Origin: an uncultured Glaciecola sp.
Lineage (GTDB): Bacteria > Pseudomonadota > Gammaproteobacteria > Enterobacterales > Alteromonadaceae
Reading direction: 5' to 3'
NCBI GenBank assembly: GCA_937125395.1
Contig: CAKZLI010000003.1
Coordinates: 62,001-126,000 of the forward strand
DNA length: 64,000 nt
Shown: one piece after another, positions 55,782 through 64,000 of the stretch
Layout of the letters: each line of letters begins with the position of its first letter
Numbering within the stretch: the stretch's first letter is position 1
Position numbers and translations under genes: made by a program
Notes under the pieces: model-generated
What the model saw: only the letters and a program-made list of their open reading frames with translations
Database searches by the model: none
What the model was told of the DNA's origin: nothing

Positions 55782-55835
55782 GTGCAAGATCCCCTCTATA
55801 ATTATGTTAATTCGAGAGTAAAAATTGGCAATAAC

Positions 55836-57008
55836 ATGTTCAAAATACACATGACACAGTGGTGGGAACCGACAACTAATTTGTTTAACCGATGGCGTTG
55901 TTATGACTGGATCACCTTAAGTTTATTTATGCTTGGTTTAGTCGCTTGTTGTCTGTTACTTGCTAATATCGTGTTTGATTTTGTACCTATGCTTATCAAT
56001 GTTCTGTTGAGTCTAGGCATAGGATATATTGCCTTTACGGTGTTACATGAAGCGGTGCATGCTAATTTGTTCGCGGGTGATAGCAAACGTCAAAGTGTCC
56101 AAAGCTGCATCGCTTGGCTTGCTTCTTTACCCTTTATTATCATTCCTGCACCAATATTCAAAACAATGCACATGCAGCACCACGCACACTTAAATGATCC
56201 TAAGCGTGATCCCGATTATTTTTGTCATGCAGATAATCTGTGGATTGCAACAGCCAAAGCGCCTTTGCTAGCATTTTATTATATTTATCGTTACAGCAAA
56301 TGGATCGACCAAAACCAATTATCCGCTTCAGATGCATTACAGTGTTTAGTATATTATTGTGTGTGGATCACTGGTATAAGTTTAGCCGTGACGCATGGTT
56401 GGGGCGTTGAATTGTTGTTGTATGCTGTAATACCTGCTTTAGTCAATAACATCATACTTACTTTGGTCTTAGACCACATTGTGCACCACCCGCATACTGA
56501 GCAAGATGCGCATTTGGGCACGCATTCGTATGATTTTTTTGGAGCAAAATGGCTAACTTTAGGCCAAAATGCACACGTTGTGCATCATGTTCTCCCTCGC
56601 GTCCCATGGCATAGTTATACAGAACATCTGCCGGAGGTATTAACCCAGAAACGTGCGAAACAAGCACTACCTGATGATCGACCGACGCATAATATTAGCA
56701 GTTTTCAGGCTTCCTCGAACAATCAGTACACAGCTTGCTTGATAAACCCAAGACGCGACACCAATCAAAGATTCATGATTGATGACGCCGAAACGATATT
56801 ACAAGCTGCAATACGCCAAGACGTGGCACTCCCATATGGCTGCAAAGCAGGCATGTGTGGACGCTGTAAAATTCACTTATCAGCAGCATCTGCAATCGAT
56901 AACGCTGCACTTACGGCTGGGATCACTGCGCTTGAAGCGGAGCAGGGATGGGTGCTTGCGTGTCAGACGTGTGTTAACCAGCCGGTTACTCTTACTTTGC
57001 TTAAATAA
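55836..57008 (+). CDS. Fatty acid desaturase fused to a C-terminal [2Fe-2S] ferredoxin
   Basis: A 390-residue protein. Residues 1-270 are a membrane desaturase with helices at about 25-45, 52-68, 170-188 and 193-213, and three histidine boxes: HEAVH (71-75), HMQHH (112-116) and HVVHH (247-251). After a linker, about 305-390 form a plant-type ferredoxin with Cys336, Cys341, Cys344 and Cys376 (CKAGMCGRC...ACQTC), able to give electrons to the diiron site. I chose the ATG at 55836; earlier in-frame starts lie inside the 21-bp repeats, so are probably not translated. Target lipid unknown. Confidence 0.85.
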   Translation: MFKIHMTQWWEPTTNLFNRWRCYDWITLSLFMLGLVACCLLLANIVFDFVPMLINVLLSLGIGYIAFTVLHEAVHANLFAGDSKRQSVQSCIAWLASLPFIIIPAPIFKTMHMQHHAHLNDPKRDPDYFCHADNLWIATAKAPLLAFYYIYRYSKWIDQNQLSASDALQCLVYYCVWITGISLAVTHGWGVELLLYAVIPALVNNIILTLVLDHIVHHPHTEQDAHLGTHSYDFFGAKWLTLGQNAHVVHHVLPRVPWHSYTEHLPEVLTQKRAKQALPDDRPTHNISSFQASSNNQYTACLINPRRDTNQRFMIDDAETILQAAIRQDVALPYGCKAGMCGRCKIHLSAASAIDNAALTAGITALEAEQGWVLACQTCVNQPVTLTLLK

Positions 57009-57013
57009 TTGGC

Positions 57014-57046
57014 AAAAAAAAGCCCTACTCTGTGAAGTAGGGCTTT
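57014..57046. terminator. Terminator between desaturase and accC
   Basis: AAAGCCCTACT (57019-57029) pairs with AGTAGGGCTTT (57036-57046), an 11-base stem with seven T following on the minus strand; it can serve both convergent transcripts. Confidence 0.85.
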
Positions 57047-57096
57047 AACGGTTGCTTACTCATCCATAGTAAACGTATCGTGTTGTAAGCTTGTGA

Positions 57097-58440
57097 TTAA
57101 ATCAATCCTAGCTTTTTTTCTAAATAATGAATATTAGTGCCACCAGCAAAGAAGTTTTCATCTGCCATAATAGATTTTTGTAGTGGGATATTGGTCTTGA
57201 TCCCATCAATGACCAATTCATCTAAAGCGTGACGCATGCGAGCAATGGCTTCATCGCGACTCTCGCCATAGGTAATGAGTTTACCAATCATCGAGTCATA
57301 AAAAGGCGGTACACTGTAGCCTGAGTAGATATGCGATTCCCAACGTATGCCAAGACCACCAGGGGCATGGAACATATTGATTTTGCCAGGAGAGGGCATA
57401 AATGTTTCAGGATCCTCGGCATTGATACGACATTCAATTGCATGGCCTTTGATTTTGATTTGCGACTGTTCAATCGACAACGGCTGACCAGCAGCAACGC
57501 GTAATTGTTCTTTGATCAAATCAATCCCCGTAATCATCTCAGACACAGGGTGCTCTACTTGAATGCGGGTATTCATTTCGATGAAATAAAACTCGCCGTT
57601 CTCATACAAAAATTCAAATGTCCCTGCGCCACGGTAATTAATTTCAATACAAGCACGGCGGCAGCGTTCACCGATTTTTTCACGCATTTGATCTGAAATA
57701 CCAGGTGCCGGGGCTTCTTCGACGACTTTTTGGTGACGACGTTGCATTGAACAATCACGCTCACCTAAGTGAATGGCATTACCTTGCCCGTCAGCTAATA
57801 CTTGAATCTCAACATGACGAGGATTTTCAAGGAATTTTTCCATGTAAACGACGTCATTATTAAATGCAGCACCGGCTTCTGCTTTGGTCATTTCAATAGA
57901 TTCTGCTAATTCAGCTTCACTGCGGACAACACGCATTCCACGACCACCACCGCCACCAGCGGCTTTAACGATAATCGGATAGCCAATACGCTTTGCGATG
58001 GATTTATTGCGCTCTGTGTCATCCGTTAATGGTCCATCAGAACCAGGAACGCAAGGGACACCAGCACTTTTCATGGCGCTAATCGCAGAGACTTTGTCGC
58101 CCATCAAATTGATGGTGTCGGCGGTGGGACCAATGAATACAAAACCACTTTTTTCGACAGCTTCAGCAAAATCGGCACTCTCAGCTAAAAAACCATAGCC
58201 AGGGTGAATCGCTACTGAGTTAGACACTTCAGCGGCAGCGATTATACGAGGGATATTCAAATAGCTCTCTTGTGCAGAGGCTTTACCGATACAAATTGAC
58301 TCATCCGCTAACAATACATGCTTTAACTTAGCATCAGCAGTTGAGTGAACAGCGACGGTTTTAATACCGAGTTCTTTACACGCGCGTAAGATGCGTAATG
58401 CAATCTCGCCACGGTTGGCAATTAAGACTTTATCTAACAT
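57097..58440 (-). CDS. accC: Acetyl-CoA carboxylase biotin carboxylase subunit AccC
   Basis: The 447-residue ATP-grasp enzyme that carboxylates biotin on AccB, the first committed step of fatty acid synthesis. Motifs: [20 protein letters not shown], the glycine-rich loop [26 protein letters not shown] and [20 protein letters not shown]. Length and motifs are standard. It follows accB by 15 bases, giving the usual accBC order. Confidence 0.97.
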   Translation of the reverse strand: MLDKVLIANRGEIALRILRACKELGIKTVAVHSTADAKLKHVLLADESICIGKASAQESYLNIPRIIAAAEVSNSVAIHPGYGFLAESADFAEAVEKSGFVFIGPTADTINLMGDKVSAISAMKSAGVPCVPGSDGPLTDDTERNKSIAKRIGYPIIVKAAGGGGGRGMRVVRSEAELAESIEMTKAEAGAAFNNDVVYMEKFLENPRHVEIQVLADGQGNAIHLGERDCSMQRRHQKVVEEAPAPGISDQMREKIGERCRRACIEINYRGAGTFEFLYENGEFYFIEMNTRIQVEHPVSEMITGIDLIKEQLRVAAGQPLSIEQSQIKIKGHAIECRINAEDPETFMPSPGKINMFHAPGGLGIRWESHIYSGYSVPPFYDSMIGKLITYGESRDEAIARMRHALDELVIDGIKTNIPLQKSIMADENFFAGGTNIHYLEKKLGLI

Positions 58441-58455
58441 GCTGGATCTTCCGTG

Positions 58456-58914
58456 TTATTCGATCACAAATAAAGGTTGGTCAAATTCAATCGCATCTTG
58501 ATTGTTTGCCAATACCGCTTTCACTACACCGGCTTTATCCGATTCGATTTGGTTCATCATTTTCATCGCTTCGATAATACATAAGGTATCACCGACATTG
58601 ACTTGTGAACCGACTTCTACAAAAGGCTTTGCTTCTGGTGACGATGCACGGTAAAAACTACCTACCATTGGAGACTTAACGGTATGACCAGTATGACCGG
58701 CTGGAGCAGCTGGAGCTACTTCTGCTGCTGGCGTTGCCGCGGCAGCAACCGGAGCTGGTGCAGCTAATGGTGAAGGTTGCGCATAAACAGGTGCAACGGG
58801 TGCAACACCACCACGGTGGATGCGAACGGATTCCTCACCTTCGGTTATTTCTAATTCTGCAATGCCAGATTCTTCGACAAGCTCAATTAATTTTTTTATT
58901 TTTCTGATATCCAT
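58456..58914 (-). CDS. accB: Biotin carboxyl carrier protein AccB
   Basis: A 152-residue carrier. The N-terminal helices ([20 protein letters not shown]) are followed by an alanine-proline linker (about 38-72) and the biotinyl domain ([20 protein letters not shown]). The biotin-carrying lysine is Lys118 in IEAMKMM. It lies six bases after aroQ and 15 before accC, as in many gammaproteobacteria. Confidence 0.97.
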   Translation of the reverse strand: MDIRKIKKLIELVEESGIAELEITEGEESVRIHRGGVAPVAPVYAQPSPLAAPAPVAAAATPAAEVAPAAPAGHTGHTVKSPMVGSFYRASSPEAKPFVEVGSQVNVGDTLCIIEAMKMMNQIESDKAGVVKAVLANNQDAIEFDQPLFVIE

Positions 58915-58920
58915 AACGTT

Positions 58921-59370
58921 CTACCTGTGTGTTTGTTGATGACTAAATTGATGATCGGCACTGTTAATGGCTAACTGGTAGCCATAAGTACCACACCCGA
59001 CAATGACCCCTGCGGCAATATCGGATAAATAAGAGTGCTGACGAAATGCTTCGCGAGCGTGCACGTTAGAAATATGCACTTCGATAAACGGAATATTAAC
59101 CCCTAAAAATGCGTCACGAATGGCAATACTGGTATGCGTAAATGCACCTGGATTGATGATGATAAAATCAACTGTGTTCATGGCATTATGAATTGCGTTG
59201 ACTAAATCATGTTCTGCATTGCTTTGCAAATGGCTAATAGAGTGTCCAAGTTGCTGAGCAAAGACACCACAATATGTCATGACATCGTCCAAGGTTTGAG
59301 CGCCATAGACATCGGGCTCACGCTTACCGAGCAAATTGAGATTAGGGCCATTTAAGATGAGAATATTCAC
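58921..59370 (-). CDS. aroQ: Type II 3-dehydroquinate dehydratase AroQ
   Basis: The third enzyme of the shikimate pathway, 149 residues. Conserved parts are [20 protein letters not shown], the [17 protein letters not shown] loop with the active-site residues and [20 protein letters not shown]. It begins the aroQ-accB-accC operon. Confidence 0.96.
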   Translation of the reverse strand: MNILILNGPNLNLLGKREPDVYGAQTLDDVMTYCGVFAQQLGHSISHLQSNAEHDLVNAIHNAMNTVDFIIINPGAFTHTSIAIRDAFLGVNIPFIEVHISNVHAREAFRQHSYLSDIAAGVIVGCGTYGYQLAINSADHQFSHQQTHR

Positions 59371-59496
59371 GATAATCCTTATATCTTGTAGTTAACGTGC
59401 AAGATTAAATTGATTATAGTGATTTATTAAAAATATATCAGTAAATTACTGGTCTTATCAGGTGAAAAGACGCGATGTTAACACTTTCAGCGACGT

Positions 59497-60036
59497 TTAC
59501 CGCTTTTTAATCGTAATTTGGACTTTCTTTGGCATCGTTGCCACGTTCAGTAAATCAACATTGACGGGCGTATTAAAATATTCTGCGCCACCTTGAATTA
59601 ACCCTTCTGCTAATTTTTCTAATTGGCGAGGTGATTGATATATCATTGTGATCTGATCAGGCTGATGATCGAGGGTCGTAAATGTCGGTAAGGTTGCATT
59701 TGGATAAAGCTTGAGCACCTCAACATGAATATTTGAATCTAACTGCGCTAATAAATCAAATAACGTCGCATCAGAGCTGACTATGTGTTTATGTCCATCC
59801 ATTAACTTAGCAAATAAGTATTTACCAAAGGCAAAAATCAATGCATCTGGTTCAATTCTCGTTTTTTGCGATAACAATGTCACTATCTCAACGACATCTT
59901 CTAACGGATAATGTCCCACTGCGGTGAATACCCCTTTGGACGACAAGTTGGCTTCTTCGAGTATCTCATCGGCCATTTCATACGATACTGTCGTTTCGAT
60001 CATTTCGACTAAATTGGTGAATATTATCCCTAACAT
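59497..60036 (-). CDS. H-NOX heme NO-binding domain protein
   Basis: A 179-residue stand-alone heme sensor of the H-NOX family, which binds nitric oxide. The start MLGIIFTNLVEMIET and the segment GVFTAVGHYPLEDVV are typical. The proximal heme ligand should be His104, aligned by its spacing to YP in the loop before LPTF. The porphyrin-contacting YxSxR motif is present as Tyr133, Ser135 and Arg137. H-NOX proteins usually control a kinase or a cyclase. Here the divergent gene 139 bases away is a two-receiver diguanylate cyclase, so it is the likely output. Confidence 0.9.
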   Translation of the reverse strand: MLGIIFTNLVEMIETTVSYEMADEILEEANLSSKGVFTAVGHYPLEDVVEIVTLLSQKTRIEPDALIFAFGKYLFAKLMDGHKHIVSSDATLFDLLAQLDSNIHVEVLKLYPNATLPTFTTLDHQPDQITMIYQSPRQLEKLAEGLIQGGAEYFNTPVNVDLLNVATMPKKVQITIKKR

Positions 60037-60175
60037 GCCTTGCCCCTAGCGCTGATTTATCTGCGGCGTGAGTCTTTCATTGTCAATCTCCCACTACGTA
60101 TGTGAGTCACAAATAAGTGCCCTATCATTTTATCGTCTATACTCATAATTAGTTTAATAATCAGTAGAATTATCT

Positions 60176-61957
60176 ATGCCTAAAGCGACAACCAGTGAAT
60201 TACGGATAATGTTTATTTCTCAATATCCTAAAACATTGCGGTTAGTATTGGACACATGGACTGAACTACGCGCAGCTAGAGACTTAGAAAGTGCTGAATT
60301 TTTTAGTCAACTCGCTATGCAACAATTTTATAATACGGTACAGCAACTATACCTTAGTGCATCTGCGCTAAACTTCAATGCGCTGGCCCATTATTTAAAA
60401 ACATTAGTACAATTGTTACATCAATATTCGTCTAACGCAGCAGCGACGGCGGCGGCATCAGCAGCGGCATCAAGTGAGCCTCGATTTGGGATCGAAGTCG
60501 ATTTTGTATTAAATCAATTGATAAGTGCTGCGCAAACTCAGCCTGACCCAATGCTAGCTTATTCGGTTATTGATATTAGTCAACACCCACAACTAGCCAA
60601 TAACATCCAGCCAGCATCAGGGAGTAAGGATACAATTGAAGATTTACAGGATATTGGTGCTATCCTTGAGCAAGATATCGTTATTGCTGTGATTGATGAT
60701 GATGTGGCTGTGAGTCAAGCGTTAACCAAGCTATTAGAAAGTTTTAATTTTAGAGTACAGACGTTTAATAGTATCGCTGCATTTTTAGAACGAGATGTGC
60801 AATTTTATTCTTCTTCACCTCCACATTTGATTTTGCTTGATATCATGATGCCAGATGTATCTGAAACACAAGTCTTTGAATTTGCCCTAGCGATGCGTGA
60901 ACAGGCGATTAAAGTCATTTGCTTATCCGGTTTAAGCTCGTATGAAACCAGACTCAAAGCGGTCCGTGCAGGGTTGAATGATTATATTGTCAAGCCAGTA
61001 AATGTCACCGTGCTGGTGAGCAAAATTCGTAAATCGTTTCATCTTGATTCGCATAAACCCATGTACATCATGATGCTGGATGATCAACCGGATGTGTGTG
61101 ATTTTTATGAAAATGCAGTGTCTTCGCCGTATTTATCGATTAAGGCTTTTTCGTCGGTAGCAACCTTTTTTAAGGTGTTAGAAAACTTCACGCCGGATAT
61201 TTTTTTACTCGATTTAACCATGCCCACTATTTCTGGTTTAGAAGTCGCTAAGATCTTGCGGCAACAAAACAAGTACGATTTTATTCCTATTGTATTTTTG
61301 ACCGGTGATGAGACTGAGGAAACCAAAATACGTATTCTTGATGCCGGTGCTGATGATGTGATCCCCAAAGGAACACCGATTCGCATGGTGATGCAGCATA
61401 TTTCTACACGCACTTTACGTGGTCAGCATATTCGTTATCTCACATCCCGTGATAGTTTAACGGGTGTGCTTAATCATGGACAAATCATGGATGCGTGTGC
61501 CAATGCTTTTACGTTATTTCAACGTAATCATCAAAACTTTGTCATTGTCTTAATTGATTTGGATAACTTTAAAGACGTTAACGATACGCATGGGCATCCA
61601 GTGGGCGACAAAGTATTATTTGGCATTGGGCAACTATTGCATCGCTCATTGCGCGAGAGTGACATGGTTGGACGTTACGGCGGTGAGGAGTTTATTTTGT
61701 TACTGCACAATACCGACACTGCGCAAGTTATAGATAAAATCAATGATATACGCACGACATTTCATGCACTGTCGTTTAAAAGTAACATAGGGCAATTTCA
61801 CGTGAGTTTTAGTGCGGGACTTGCCGATGCCAAAGACTACAAAAGCTTAGCTGAATTAGTGCATGCCACTGATAGCGCGTTATATCAGGCTAAAAAACAA
61901 GGCCGAAATCGCATTGTTAATGCCAATGTCGTGCCGCCGCGGATTGGCGCATCATGA
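60176..61957 (+). CDS. Two-receiver diguanylate cyclase with Hpt-like N-terminus
   Basis: A 593-residue protein. Residues 1-85 form a helical domain that resembles an Hpt module (FISQYPKTLRLVLDTWTEL) but I see no clear phospho-accepting histidine. An alanine-rich linker follows (88-100). Receiver 1 is 168-285 with Asp222; receiver 2 is 296-412 with Asp346, and its lysine is in IPKGTP. The GGDEF domain (420-585) has an intact GGEEF (502-506) with the inhibitory site RESD (493-496). It should make cyclic di-GMP under double control. It is divergent from the H-NOX gene and convergent with cheB. Confidence 0.9.
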   Translation: MPKATTSELRIMFISQYPKTLRLVLDTWTELRAARDLESAEFFSQLAMQQFYNTVQQLYLSASALNFNALAHYLKTLVQLLHQYSSNAAATAAASAAASSEPRFGIEVDFVLNQLISAAQTQPDPMLAYSVIDISQHPQLANNIQPASGSKDTIEDLQDIGAILEQDIVIAVIDDDVAVSQALTKLLESFNFRVQTFNSIAAFLERDVQFYSSSPPHLILLDIMMPDVSETQVFEFALAMREQAIKVICLSGLSSYETRLKAVRAGLNDYIVKPVNVTVLVSKIRKSFHLDSHKPMYIMMLDDQPDVCDFYENAVSSPYLSIKAFSSVATFFKVLENFTPDIFLLDLTMPTISGLEVAKILRQQNKYDFIPIVFLTGDETEETKIRILDAGADDVIPKGTPIRMVMQHISTRTLRGQHIRYLTSRDSLTGVLNHGQIMDACANAFTLFQRNHQNFVIVLIDLDNFKDVNDTHGHPVGDKVLFGIGQLLHRSLRESDMVGRYGGEEFILLLHNTDTAQVIDKINDIRTTFHALSFKSNIGQFHVSFSAGLADAKDYKSLAELVHATDSALYQAKKQGRNRIVNANVVPPRIGAS

Positions 61958-61971
61958 TTTAAATGAGCGGT

Positions 61972-63015
61972 TTAACGTGCTAATGCGATAGCGATTTTTT
62001 TAGCGATAGCATGTAAAGGAATGGCTTCTTTGGCCGCACCAATTCGCAGTGCTTCTTTGGGCATACCAAACACTACACTTGATGCTTCATCTTGAGCATA
62101 AGTGATGGCTCCTTGCTGTTGCATGTGCAATAAACCGGTCGCCCCATCCTTACCCATGCCAGTTAATAATACACCAATAGCCTGTTGACCTAAGACTTGG
62201 GCAACGGAATCAAACATCACATTAACAGAAGGCTTGTGTCCTGACACCCGTTCACCTGTATCAAACTGAATGATTAATCCAGCATCAGTTGCGACGAGTG
62301 TCAGATGATGATCACCTTTTGCAATATAGGCAGTATTGCAAAGAACTGACTCTCCATCTTCGGCTTCTTTAACCCTGATTTTACACAATCCATCGAGACG
62401 CTCCGCAAAAGTGTTAGTAAATCCGATAGGCATGTGCTGCGTGATAATGATCGGAGGAAATCTAGCTGGAAGGGCTTGCAAGACGGTTTTGATTGCTTCA
62501 GTACCTCCGGTAGATGCGCCGATTGCAATCACTTTTTGTGCGTTACTTTCTGTTATAGTGACCGATTTGATCGGCGATGAGACTGCGGCATCGCTCGTTT
62601 GGATCGGTTTTTGGATATTGGCATGAGCGGCATGCCGGATCTTGTCATGTAATAACGATAAATACTCAGTTAAGCCGGCTGCAACTGATATTTTAGGTTT
62701 CTCGATATAATCCACAGCCCCTTTTTCTAAGGCTTGTAATGTTTCGATTGCGCCATCAGCAGTGAGAGTCGATACCATGATAACGGGTGTTGGGCGAGCT
62801 TTCATAAGCCGCTCAAGAAACACTAAGCCGCTAATCTCCGGCATTTGAATATCTAAGGTAATCACATCTGGAGTTAGTTGATTGACCATATCTCGGGCAA
62901 CATAGGCGTCTTTAGCGGCTCCAACAACAAACATGTCGGGCGCTTGGTTAATGATTTCGGTTAACACTGCACGGACCAATGCCGAATCATCAACAACGAG
63001 GACGTTTATGGTCAT
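61972..63015 (-). CDS. cheB: Chemotaxis protein-glutamate methylesterase CheB
   Basis: A 347-residue response regulator esterase that removes methyl groups from chemoreceptors. The receiver (1-120) has VVDDSALVR and phospho-acceptor Asp55 in ITLDIQMPE. The catalytic domain begins with IGASTGGTEAI (Ser168), continues with ITQHMPIGFT (His194) and ends with LLTGMGKDGA carrying the acid. It lies nine bases after cheD. Confidence 0.96.
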   Translation of the reverse strand: MTINVLVVDDSALVRAVLTEIINQAPDMFVVGAAKDAYVARDMVNQLTPDVITLDIQMPEISGLVFLERLMKARPTPVIMVSTLTADGAIETLQALEKGAVDYIEKPKISVAAGLTEYLSLLHDKIRHAAHANIQKPIQTSDAAVSSPIKSVTITESNAQKVIAIGASTGGTEAIKTVLQALPARFPPIIITQHMPIGFTNTFAERLDGLCKIRVKEAEDGESVLCNTAYIAKGDHHLTLVATDAGLIIQFDTGERVSGHKPSVNVMFDSVAQVLGQQAIGVLLTGMGKDGATGLLHMQQQGAITYAQDEASSVVFGMPKEALRIGAAKEAIPLHAIAKKIAIALAR

Positions 63016-63024
63016 AGTTATGCC

Positions 63025-63633
63025 TTATTGATCAAACATGGTGATGTCGCCACTATTGAATGGTTGTTGGGTTAATTCTTTCGAATACAGCGCTTCGCGT
63101 TCACTAATTGTCGTATTTTTTATAGCGGTCAACCGCTTGAGTTTCACTTCACCAGTATCCGGGAAAAAATATATTTTACGTGAATATACTCCTTCCACGT
63201 CACTCGATAAGATGGGAATATTTTCCGCTGCCAAATATGCCTGAACAAAGGCATTATTTTGCTGTCCGATGTTAGGTAGCGATAAGGCACTGAGCACGTT
63301 TGCCCCACCAAAAACCTTGGCAACCAAACGTTCTCTTACAGCTCCTAACTTAAACATATCATTAATCATTAATTCCATGGCATGCACGCCATAGCGAGCA
63401 GCATCATTGGGCTTGGTTGATTTGTGATCAAAATCATATGGCAACAAAAAATGATTCATTCCAGACACATTGGCCAAAGGATCGCGCAAACATACGCTGA
63501 TACATGATCCTAGCACGGTTACCAATAATGTGTTTTTATTCGTGATCGTAAATTCACCCGGTTTAATTTTGGCTGCGTCACGTTGAAAAAAACGGTCGTA
63601 ATATACTGATCGTGTATCCGATTGGTCAGACAT
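63025..63633 (-). CDS. cheD: Chemoreceptor glutamine deamidase CheD
   Basis: A 202-residue deamidase that turns receptor glutamines to glutamates. The active-site cysteine is in LLVTVLGSCISVCLRDPLAN, and the histidine in GMNHFLLPYDFDHK; the KVFGGANVL segment is also conserved. It is between cheR and cheB on the minus strand, and starts three bases after the cheR stop. Confidence 0.95.
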   Translation of the reverse strand: MSDQSDTRSVYYDRFFQRDAAKIKPGEFTITNKNTLLVTVLGSCISVCLRDPLANVSGMNHFLLPYDFDHKSTKPNDAARYGVHAMELMINDMFKLGAVRERLVAKVFGGANVLSALSLPNIGQQNNAFVQAYLAAENIPILSSDVEGVYSRKIYFFPDTGEVKLKRLTAIKNTTISEREALYSKELTQQPFNSGDITMFDQ

Positions 63634-63636
63634 TCC

Positions 63637-64000
63637 TTATCCTTTTTTGTAAACTGTATTACCCAGTGACTGTAATACATCACCGAAACGGTGATAGTTT
63701 TCAGAGTGACCAACAATAAATAGTCCACCGGGTTTAAGATGGTCCAGCATCTTACAGATGATCTGGTCGGTCGTCGTTTGGTCAAAATAAATCAATGCAT
63801 TACGACAAAATATCACATCCAAATCGGTAGGAATGGGATACGTCTTGTCTAAAAAATTGATATGTGAAAACGTAATTAATCGCTGCAATTCAGGAATAAC
63901 TTTACCTAATCCTTGGTTGAGATGAATCCCTTTATGAAAAAAGCGTTTGCGATGTTGCTTTGTGAGTTTTTCTATTGCGGCCAAGGGGTATATGCCTTGT
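63637..64000 (-). CDS. cheR: Chemotaxis protein methyltransferase CheR, C-terminal part (5' cut off)
   Basis: The frame stays open to the window edge, so the start lies beyond 64000. The visible 121 residues contain the SAM-dependent methyltransferase end: FFHKGIHLNQGLGKVI, DVIFCRNALIYFDQTTTDQI and PGGLFIVGHSENYHRFG, all typical of CheR. With cheD and cheB it forms the receptor-methylation part of a chemotaxis operon whose remainder (cheA, cheW, receptor) is probably further along. Confidence 0.93.
   Translation of the reverse strand, partial: QGIYPLAAIEKLTKQHRKRFFHKGIHLNQGLGKVIPELQRLITFSHINFLDKTYPIPTDLDVIFCRNALIYFDQTTTDQIICKMLDHLKPGGLFIVGHSENYHRFGDVLQSLGNTVYKKG

Noticed and set aside
1..64000. 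CRISPR arrays, insertion sequences, prophage, tRNA and rRNA
   Set aside because: I looked for repeats with regular spacers, transposase motifs and tRNA-like sequence and saw none.

Overview
The window looks like chromosomal core DNA of a marine-type gammaproteobacterium, most probably of or near the Alteromonadales. The gene content supports this: slyX/fkpA/yheSTU, greB/tex, ompR/envZ, a full gspC-N set, hslR/hslO, purH/purD, fis/dusB, prmA and aroQ/accB/accC. GC content is modest (low 40s by eye). I see no tRNA, rRNA, insertion sequence, prophage or CRISPR array. The species cannot be named from the sequence.

Region 1 (1-7.8 kb): the end of an M14 carboxypeptidase, comF (apparently started at ATT), bioH, tex, greB and a GNAT gene. 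A compact minus-strand RiPP operon of the bufferin/oxazolin type follows: a cysteine-containing DUF2282 precursor, an MNIO (DUF692) maturase, a DUF2063 partner and a DoxX membrane protein.

Region 2 (7.9-18.8 kb): fkpA, a WD40 lipoprotein, slyX, two tandem near-identical secreted proteins with PEP-CTERM-like tails, yheV, the yheS/TIGR02444/yheT/yheU run, cysQ, nudE and yrfG.

Region 3 (18.8-34.8 kb): a REC-GGDEF protein, the type II secretion operon gspC to gspN read on the minus strand, hslR and hslO, and envZ/ompR.

Region 4 (35-41.3 kb): prk, purD and purH, fis, dusB (with a growth-regulated-looking promoter) and prmA, all on the minus strand.

Region 5 (41.3-57 kb) is accessory: an S10 carboxypeptidase, a second REC-GGDEF protein (GGESF variant), a HiPIP with a flavin reductase and a 49-residue membrane protein, a FAN1-like nuclease fused to a DEDDh exonuclease, a D-lactate dehydrogenase of the FAD/Fe-S type with a divergent LysR gene, a DcaP porin, and an AraC regulator divergent from a desaturase-ferredoxin fusion with four 21-bp direct repeats between them. 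This block separates aroQ-accB-accC from prmA-dusB-fis-purH-purD, genes that are close together in many relatives.

Region 6 (57-64 kb): accC, accB and aroQ, then a signalling module: an H-NOX heme sensor divergent from a two-REC diguanylate cyclase, and cheB, cheD and cheR (cut by the window end). Most interesting for follow-up are the bufferin-like operon with its lysine-rich precursor tail, the AraC/21-bp repeat/desaturase-ferredoxin unit, the FAN1-DEDDh fusion and the H-NOX/diguanylate cyclase pair.
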